Under the pieces are notes generated by a model. That model was not told the DNA's origin and did not search any database. It worked only from the letters and a program-made list of their open reading frames with translations. Made by a program: the position numbers and the translations under genes. From Bidens hawaiensis (lineage: Eukaryota > Streptophyta > Magnoliopsida > Asterales > Asteraceae): a DNA stretch of 64,000 bases. How positions within the stretch are numbered: position 1 is the first letter of the stretch; each line of letters opens with the position of its first letter. Positions 57,009 to 64,000 of this stretch are shown in pieces. The DNA is taken from positions 1-64,000 of the forward strand of contig JAIQDT010000194.1 of the NCBI GenBank assembly GCA_021521415.1, given 5' to 3'.

Positions 57009-58198
57009 CTAGCAAGATAAATTACATCCCTTCCATCGTCTTTTTTTTATTAACGGTGTTAATTTGAGGTAAAGTATTTCTATCATAATATAATGAAACT
57101 TTACCTCTAATAGTGACTAAATTTTCTGAATGACAATCGCATGTTTACAGTTTTTTAATGCATCTTTATGGTGGAATTATTGGTGTTTGTACCTAGTACT
57201 ATTAAAACCTAGTACTTTTTGTTACATGTCCTTTGGTGCATTCTTTTAAAAGATTTATTCGGTATTCGTTCATTGTGGAAGTCAAAAAGCATGCTTTATT
57301 AGGTTAGCACACGTGTTTGAAATACCAGACTCTATTTGGTTGTCCCATAAAGCCATAAGTCTTTCAAATATTAGTGTTAGTTTGCTTTCTCTCCAATGAC
57401 ACGAGAATGATATTAATATTTTGAATTTTAAGGTTTTAGGTTTGAAATCTTACTTAAAAAAGTTTTTCTATAGTGATGGATTTTCTCTTTGATGGTGTTT
57501 CTGAATGAGTTATGCATGGAGCGTCAAAATCAATATGGACAGTTAACGGCCCGTATCATAAAGACTCATTCAGGTAATAGGTATTTAAGATAGTTCGAAA
57601 CGTTGTTAAAAGAGATTGTATTCCCTAATTACATTCTTAATATAACCAAGCTAATTAACATGTATAATCCAGAAAATAACATATTCATGCATATTTGATA
57701 GTGCTATATTGTACAACTCTACATATATTTCCGTATTTTTGTATTGTTTGATAAGAACAAGCTTCTACTTTTATAATCATGATTTATGGGTTAGACTAAA
57801 TGTACTCATCTTCCTTGCTTGTCATACCCTTTCTTATGAACTCTCAATTACTTTAATAATTTTATTTGGCATATTATTCACCTCTAACAATACTTCTATG
57901 TTAAAATATTATATATCGCATATCATTAGATAATTTATTCTTAGTGTATAAAATTTAGGCAGTTTATTACATGAATACACTACTTCGTTTTTTGTTATTT
58001 TAACTAACAAACAATATAAAATTTGTATTAAAAAATAAAACTATCTCTAAAAACTATTTAAAAAACAGTGAACAAAAAAGAGCTTAGAATATGTGTTTTA
58101 AAAATAAAATTAATAAAAGATAATAAAATGAAAAAAAAAACCAAGAAATTAGTTATTGAATTGTATTAATGTAAAACCTAAAAGAGGATATATTAGGG
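57009..58198. other. AT-rich intergenic DNA, no gene seen
   Basis: Nothing recognisable on either strand. Confidence 0.5.
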
Positions 58199-58880
58199 GT
58201 GTTTACGGTTCGGTTTGAAACCGTGAAACCGTCCAAACCGACCATTGGTTCGGTTTCACGGTTGGTTTTTTCTTCAAGTTTCGGTCAGTCGGTTTCAATT
58301 ATTTCAAACCGCAGTGAACGGTTTGGTTTACGGTTTGTATCAACAAAACAATCGTACAAAACCGGATAGGACCGTATAGTTAATTTAAATATATATTTAA
58401 TTTTATTGATATTTCATATTATATATATATCAATATTTATTTTAAATATGAAAATTGTTTAATCGTCATATTATACTATTAACTAAACACTAATTGAAAA
58501 ATGGTTGAGCCCAACTTCCAAATGCAATAGCAAGTTGCAATGAATCAACCTTTAAATTTTCTTCATTAAAGTATAAACCTTAAATCAATATATACTTTAT
58601 GATGACTCGGAATCTCAGGCCAGTTATTCTTATGTATTTTCATGTTTCTGGAAAGATTGTGTTTTAACATTACCATGGACGAATTGTATTTATATACGTT
58701 AAATATTTTAAATTATTCATGGCCCAAACCGTGAAACCAAACCGTAATGAACGGTTTGGTTCGGTTCGGTTTAAGAATTCAACGGTTTGGTTTTGATTTA
58801 CAAGAATAAAAAACTGTTACTATCGGTTCGGTTCACAGTTTAACCCAAAAACCGCAAAAACTGAACCATGAACTATATGT
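58199..58880. mobile_element. GGTTCGGTTT-rich inverted-repeat element (MITE-like)
   Basis: The left end GGGTGTTTACGGTTCGGTTTGAAACCG is mirrored at the right by CGCAAAAACTGAACCATGAACTATATG (reverse complement AGTTCATGGTTCAGTTTTTGCG). Subterminal regions are packed with GGTTCGGTTT / AAACCGTGAAACCG words. It is non-coding, AT-rich in the middle, about 680 bp. A target duplication could not be identified with certainty. Confidence 0.55.
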
Positions 58881-59373
58881 CTAATACTAAAAAAGAGAAG
58901 AAAGAGAATACCTTTAGCAACGCCTTGATTTATTTGTTCAAAACATATATGACCTTCATGAGTTCATGGTGTCTTAAGTATTATAATGTTACTAATGTAC
59001 AGTTTTAGACAAATAGAAGGATTTCAGTAGAGTTTAATAATACAAACAAATGATGTGGAGCTTTGAGGATCTACCAACTAATAAGCTTGTACTTCATGCA
59101 ATTAAAGATGTATATTCAGAAATGATACATGACATCCACAACATTTGCCACATGAAGTCAACTTATGTGAACTAATGTTTTTGCTTAGAAAAATTATACG
59201 TATTTACACATTCAACGTACAAAAGGTGTCACTTGGATGAAAAAAAATAAAAGTGCCCAAAGTGAAAACAGTAGAAAGCAAAAGTGAGAATCTGAAAAAG
59301 ATAAAAACACTAATAATTCCACCATGAAGATTCAAAGGCAGTTGAAATCATATGTTCTTGCCCAGAAACATAC
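58881..59373. other. 3' side of the DREB gene, no other gene seen
   Basis: AT-rich sequence downstream (minus strand) of the ERF stop codon. It should contain its 3' untranslated region; no clear polyadenylation signal was fixed. Confidence 0.4.
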
Positions 59374-59916
59374 TTACCTTCTTGATGGCGGTGGATACAA
59401 CCACCCGTCTAGGAGCGAGTCCGTGTACACGAACTCGCTCTTTAGCTCTAGCGAGTCAAAACTCGACCCTAAATCCGGAAGCTCAATTATCTCATCAAGT
59501 TCTTCGGATGCGGTTTCTAAACACGAAGATGGAGAGTCGAATTCCGTCATGGCTGCGGCTTTAGCCGCAGCGGTTTGCACGTCTCTTGGAGAGCACGAAA
59601 CAGCGCGCGGAAGTGATCCAGCGAGTTCGGGGAAATTAAGAATAGCCGAACTCCCTTTGATACTAACCGCGGCAACATCGTGTTCCCGAGCGGCCATTTG
59701 TGGCGTAGGAAAAGTCCCTAGCCAAATGCGCGATTTTTTCCTTGGCTCGCGGATTTCAGACACCCATTTGCCCCAACTTCTCATTCGAACACCGTGGTAT
59801 ACCGGATGTTTGGTGCTCGAATCACGGGTTCTTTTGACGGTTCTGGTTTCGGGGTTTTTCGAGTCGGGTATAGGTTGATTTGATCTAGGAGAATTATAAG
59901 GTGGTGAATTCTTCAT
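59374..59916 (-). CDS. AP2/ERF transcription factor, DREB subfamily (TINY-like, A-4 type)
   Basis: Intronless 180-codon ORF ([15 protein letters not shown]). A basic stretch VKRTR (27-31) precedes one AP2 domain, about residues 39-96: [48 protein letters not shown]. Val52 and Glu57 are the DREB-type residues that favour the dehydration-responsive element over the GCC box. [15 protein letters not shown] follows the domain, and the tail has [10 protein letters not shown] and DGWLYPPP, as in TINY/ERF034-039 relatives. Small oddities are His41 where Arg is usual (YRGVR) and Glu78 where the family usually has Ala (AARAHD). Length and single exon are normal. It is nuclear and likely stress or development related (family inference). 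GC-rich codon use contrasts with the AT-rich surroundings. Confidence 0.93.
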   Translation of the reverse strand: MKNSPPYNSPRSNQPIPDSKNPETRTVKRTRDSSTKHPVYHGVRMRSWGKWVSEIREPRKKSRIWLGTFPTPQMAAREHDVAAVSIKGSSAILNFPELAGSLPRAVSCSPRDVQTAAAKAAAMTEFDSPSSCLETASEELDEIIELPDLGSSFDSLELKSEFVYTDSLLDGWLYPPPSRR

Positions 59917-60137
59917 TAGGGCATACGTATAGGGTGAAAGAGAGCCGTACTCATGAGCACATTATGTTTCTTTGTATGTTAATTTTGGTTGAAAGGACAA
60001 TAAAGATTGAAAGAAACTTGTGATCTTTATGGGATTAAAAGATTGTGTCGTTGCGTGTTTAATCAGAGTGAAGACAGTAGGATATTCACTCCTAGATTTC
60101 TACCCTCATTTTCCAATGAGTTCTGTACAGCTAGCTA

Positions 60138-60149
60138 CTTATAATATAG
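60138..60149 (-). promoter_or_regulatory. Candidate TATA box of the DREB gene
   Basis: The minus strand reads TATATTATAAGT about 220 bp upstream of the ATG, implying a leader of roughly 190 nt. It is preceded (minus strand) by a CCATCCCTCTCTC pyrimidine stretch. Confidence 0.45.
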
Positions 60150-60680
60150 AGAGAGGGATGGGGTCCTTGACAACAAACAAGTGCCCATAACACATTGTTC
60201 TTTTAAGAAAATTTCACCAGTCTTTTTGAAACTACTCCTAGTAAGTTCTCAAAGATTCACTTGGCACTGTTTGTTTACCCATTGTGTTTTGTCTTCCATC
60301 TTTCCATCCTTACATCATCATAAGATTTATCTTTTTTGTCTATTACTATAATAAATTTATGCTACTTTTATGTAAGAGCATTTAATTCAGCACCTATTAG
60401 ATTTACTTAAATAACCAGTAGAACCTACTATATATAGCTATAGTAAATAGTTTATTTAAAGGCTAACAATATGTATATAGTCTATCTTACCTAAGTTTGA
60501 ATCTTTGAACAGTGGTGTTCTTTTTTATTAGTGACATACATGTACTTTTTGAAATCGAACCAAGACCCTTAGAAGTTTCATTTTTTACATGTACTGCGTG
60601 GTTTGAACCCTATTACATTTCTCTTGCCTAACAATTAATCCATCTAGCATTTGTCAACTAGTCCGCCATGGATCATTGAC
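60150..60680. other. Upstream region of the DREB gene
   Basis: No gene. On the minus strand, about 60530-60660 contains two B-box-like words (GGGTTCAAACC and GGTTCGATTTC) near ACATGTA repeats, suggesting tRNA-derived debris. The hAT element 60681-61548 marks the distal side. Confidence 0.4.
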
Positions 60681-61548
60681 CAGGCCCGGTTTTTGGGTCG
60701 TGCGGCCCGTGCAGTGGCACGAGGCCCAAATTTTTAAGGGGCCCAATGGTTTTAAATTTCTCTTGCCTAATAAAAAACCAACTTGAATACTATGCAGAGT
60801 AGCAGACGAACGATAACACGGGAATCACTGAATCAGGAATCAAAATTCAAAGGTATGATTTATTGATTTTTATTATGATTTATTGATTTTTATTACTGTT
60901 AATTGATACCTAATTATATACTTGCAAATATGAATTTTCAATTTGGATTTGATAAACCTATAATCGACAATAAAATTTTTTACCAAAAAAAGTATATCAT
61001 GTTTGCAAAATCGTTTTTTGTATTATATTTGAAAAAAAATGGCTTTTTGATGATGATTGGCTGACGTTAATCACTTTGGATTTTTTTTTCTTTTTTTTAA
61101 CATTGAAGACAAAGTATTATGTGTTTGTGATTTGTCTAACATGAGTCTTTTTTAAGTTTCATGAGTAGATTAGTTGTTTTGTTACTTTTTTGCTAGTAAT
61201 ATTGAATGGTGAATATTTTTGTTTTTGTCTAGAAATCATGCCTCCCGTTCCCAAATATAAATACCTCTCAAAACGAAATATTAGAAAGTATGGACTACAA
61301 AGACTTGATCGAGAGCTTTGCTTCCCAAAACGCTAGGAGAGTCTCAAAATTCGCTAAGTTACATCGTTTTGATACACTAGTTTTGTTTTGTTTATTTTAA
61401 GGAATATGTCAGCTTTATTTTAAAACAGTTGTATTCGTATTATGGTTTTTTGGTATTTAATTGAAGAGTTTATATTATAAGAAGGAGGCCCAAAATTTGT
61501 CTCACACGAAACCTAAATTTTTTTTTAGCTTTCTCGAAGACGGGCCTG
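60681..61548 (+). mobile_element. 868-bp non-autonomous hAT element
   Basis: The ends CAGGCCCGG and CGGGCCTG form an 8-bp perfect inverted repeat. It is flanked by an exact 8-bp duplication TCATTGAC (60673-60680, 61549-61556). Near 61240-61350 the plus strand has MPPVPKYKYLS and, in another frame, KDLIESFASQNARRVSKF, resembling the N-terminus of plant zinc-finger-MYM/TTF hAT proteins, but broken. The rest of the transposase is deleted. Confidence 0.85.
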
Positions 61549-63569
61549 TCATTGACACTAGTAAATCAGAGGTACAAGATAACTGATGAGGTGGCTTACA
61601 TTCTTTCGAAAGAATTGCAATAATTCTATTCCAACTAGTTGTTAAAAGGTTTCCAACTTTATGCAGCCATCATTAACTTTATGTGATTATATTTTCACAA
61701 ATAAAAAAAGAGTTGAGATCTAAAAAAGAACAAAAGCAAAGTGGTTACCAAATTTCGAATACGGAAATTCAAACAAATAGAAAATATTACACTTTTGACA
61801 ATATGAAAACGTCAATTTTTTTAGAGGACTTGCCCATGTTGTGGTGCTCTTTGGTCCTAAAAAATATATAACATCTTTTGGAGGGTGGTTATAAATCACA
61901 TCAAGAACTAAACCGGACCTTTAAAACATTATAATCTTCATTGTCTCTTCTATATACAAATAGTGAATCGGTGAGTGATTCATTAAATAATGCTTTGGTT
62001 TTATGTTAATGGATCATTTGATAACGGGTTTTCTTTCTCGAATTCTATATGATTTAGTGAGTTTCTGGTTTTGTAGGGCAATATGCTGTGAGCATATAAC
62101 ACTTATACGCTACAACATACACGCCGTATAACAACTAGAAGGGGTTGATCAGAACTTCTACATAGATCATGCTTCGTTTTTATACGGGTTGCTTTTATGG
62201 ATTCAGTTCAGATGTTTTAAAACAACAAGAAGGGGTTGATCAGAAAGCTTTTTCTTTGTAAAGAACCACCGTGATTCCAAACTTTTGGTGCAACTGTTCA
62301 TATTTCTACCACCTAACTAGTCTTACAATTTGCTAATAAAATATTTTGTTGATCCAAAAGAAAAATAATGATAAAAAAAACTATTTTGGCAAGTTCTATA
62401 TATTAAAAAATTAACAATGTGAAATTGAATTAAAAACTTAATAGTAGTACTCATTTAATTTGTTCCAAGAGTAGATCGATTCAGTATTTGTTTAAATGCA
62501 ACTGTGCCAAAAAAAATGCATGATATTTTGGGTTTTAGTACATTTTTATTCTTTATTTAGAATTTACTTGTTAAAAATCATTATATTGTTCAGTACTTTT
62601 AATACTTTTATCACATGCACACAATAAAAATTCTCTTAAAGAACTAATCAAATGAGTCCGTACAATTTCATTGCACAATTTTTTTTTAGGTATAATCACT
62701 TAAAATCAACCACCTAAAATCACTTAAATTTTTTGCGAAATCACCTATTCCATAAAAAAAAACGTGGTACGCTTGTGTTCGAGCCATAGAAAATAATTTA
62801 GGCACACTGTACAATCGTTTGTGGATGTACGAGTCATATGTAGACGTTCTAGAAACATTGTGCGATCGGATGTTTATACGGACCATACATCAGCCGCTAA
62901 TAAGCCTAGCATCCCCTATTTAAACAGATTCCAAGACCATATTTGAGGAGACGACTATTGTATGATATATCCACCCTCTAACCCACTGTTAGAGAGGTTT
63001 AATTAGAAGCACTGTAGTCGAAGAACTGAAGATCCAATCTACTAATTCGGTTGTTAAGACGTTGCAAAGTGAGGATTAATCAGTTCTCCTTTTCTATCTT
63101 CATTATTTCGATCAGTGTTCTTCTACAAATATGTTTCTTTTTTCTTATTTAATATGTTAGGCTAGATGAGTTTGTATCGTCTACATACTTATAAACCAAG
63201 ATCATTGACGATTTGATGTGTGTTTGATATTTTAGTCTTATTTATGATATCTGTATATATGTTGAGTCAAGATTATAGGAATTTTGTTGTCAATATTATC
63301 TATTGTTGTTTTACAACTCAAGACTTTACAAGGCTAGTGTGTGAGATAGGTTATAAATTCTATCATATTTTAAGAGTCTTGAATTTGTGTTTTATATACA
63401 CTTGTTGGAAATATTTTAGGCCTCACAAATACTCTATCAAAACATCTTCAAAAAAAGAGTTAAGACTTGTTAGAAGCGTATAAGTTGATAAACAAGACAA
63501 ACCGAACATTGAATAATCAAAGACGAAATAGGTTTGACAAGATGTTAGTAAGAGTGACATTCTTTTGGG
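61549..63569. other. AT-rich intergenic DNA, no gene seen
   Basis: No coding feature recognised. AGAAGGGGTTGATCAGAA occurs twice (about 62138 and 62230). Confidence 0.5.
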
Positions 63570-64000
63570 AAAAAAAAACAAGAATAAGATGTTAAATACG
63601 ACGGAAAGTGGTAATCAAAGAAACTGAAAAAAAATGTCATTACTAATCGACATAATTTTGAGATTGAAGATACGGTTTTGGATATGCAAATTCAAGAACT
63701 TGGAAATAGATCAGAGATGTATCCGAATGATTTTAGTAATGAAGAAAGAGGGTGTACTTCAGGTGATCTTACGACATTTTATCACACTTTAAATAAAGAT
63801 GATATATTTGCAAAATTGTATGGAATGTGTGACCTTGCTCTTGTAATGGTGGAACCCGAAAAGCACGTTACTTTACCTTTGGTTTATTGAATATTAAAGT
63901 TAGCGTTGATTTTAAAGTTGCAACAGCAATAGTTGAAAGATGTTTTTTTTATAAAATGAAGCTTATTGAATGGGTGATGAGTATTTGAACAATGCTTTAA
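63570..64000 (+). pseudogene. hAT transposase C-terminal part (pseudogene, runs to window end)
   Basis: From about 63640 the plus strand encodes FEIEDTVLDMQIQELGNR, EMYPNDFSNEERG, FAKLYGMCDLALVMVEPEKH and TLPLVY, then a stop at 63888-63890. After frame changes come LKLALIL and VATAIVERCF. This is the region leading into the hAT dimerisation domain of the plant TTF/zinc-finger MYM-type group. The N-terminal and catalytic parts are not upstream in recognisable form. Stops and frame shifts make it non-functional. Confidence 0.7.

Noticed and set aside
59324..59878. 184-codon plus-strand ORF opposite the DREB gene
   Set aside because: It is the antisense shadow of the GC-rich AP2 coding sequence, with no family features of its own.

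Overview
The window is plant nuclear DNA dominated by transposable elements. It contains stacked LTR retrotransposons, a Helitron, hAT and PIF/Harbinger DNA transposons, SINE fragments, long (AT)n microsatellites and introns with GT/AG borders. Only one gene looks like an ordinary, intact host gene: a single-exon DREB/ERF transcription factor near the right end. The organism is a eudicot. From memory, the Sirevirus with its characteristic third ORF recalls composites (Asteraceae), but the window alone does not prove this.

Layout. 1-11859: a degenerate Ty1/copia element on the minus strand that runs off the left edge. It is split between its integrase and reverse transcriptase parts by a young, complete minus-strand copia element (667-8832) with one uninterrupted 1335-codon gag-pol ORF. 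11860-20339: intergenic DNA with a Pong/Harbinger-like ORF1 relic (14025-15878), a 386-bp hAT element sitting inside an older inverted-repeat element (17105-17642), a SINE fragment and (AT)n arrays. 20340-37734: a minus-strand Helitron. Its termini (TC start, hairpin, CTAG end, A/T target) can be read directly, and it carries a helicase relic, long internal repeats and exon-like repeats. It is split by a complete 12.2-kb plus-strand Sirevirus (22987-35170; TSD ATTCG; LTRs differing at about 3 of 411 bases) that carries gag, pol and a third long ORF.

38078-39040 is a deleted hAT element. 40783-52615 is a rearranged Ty3/gypsy locus of the Tat type on the minus strand. It has three near-identical 755-bp LTRs and two copies of the same flanking DNA, joined at a readable breakpoint near 42795. 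52616-57008 is a PIF/Harbinger element with a damaged DDE transposase gene and an apparently intact Myb/SANT-like gene. From 57009 to the end come a GGTTCGG-rich inverted-repeat element, the DREB gene (59374-59916, minus), another hAT element (60681-61548) and a broken hAT transposase tail at the right edge.

How the parts relate. No operon or pathway is present. The order of events can be read from the nesting: copia into copia; Sirevirus into Helitron; hAT into an inverted-repeat element; Harbinger next to a gypsy insertion, followed by duplication of the shared flank. The parts least explained by standard annotation are the Sirevirus third ORF, with the GCGAAGTT/AACTTCGC inverted-repeat clusters shared by its LTR, leader and ORF3 upstream region; the tandem exon-like units in the Helitron; and the three-LTR gypsy rearrangement.
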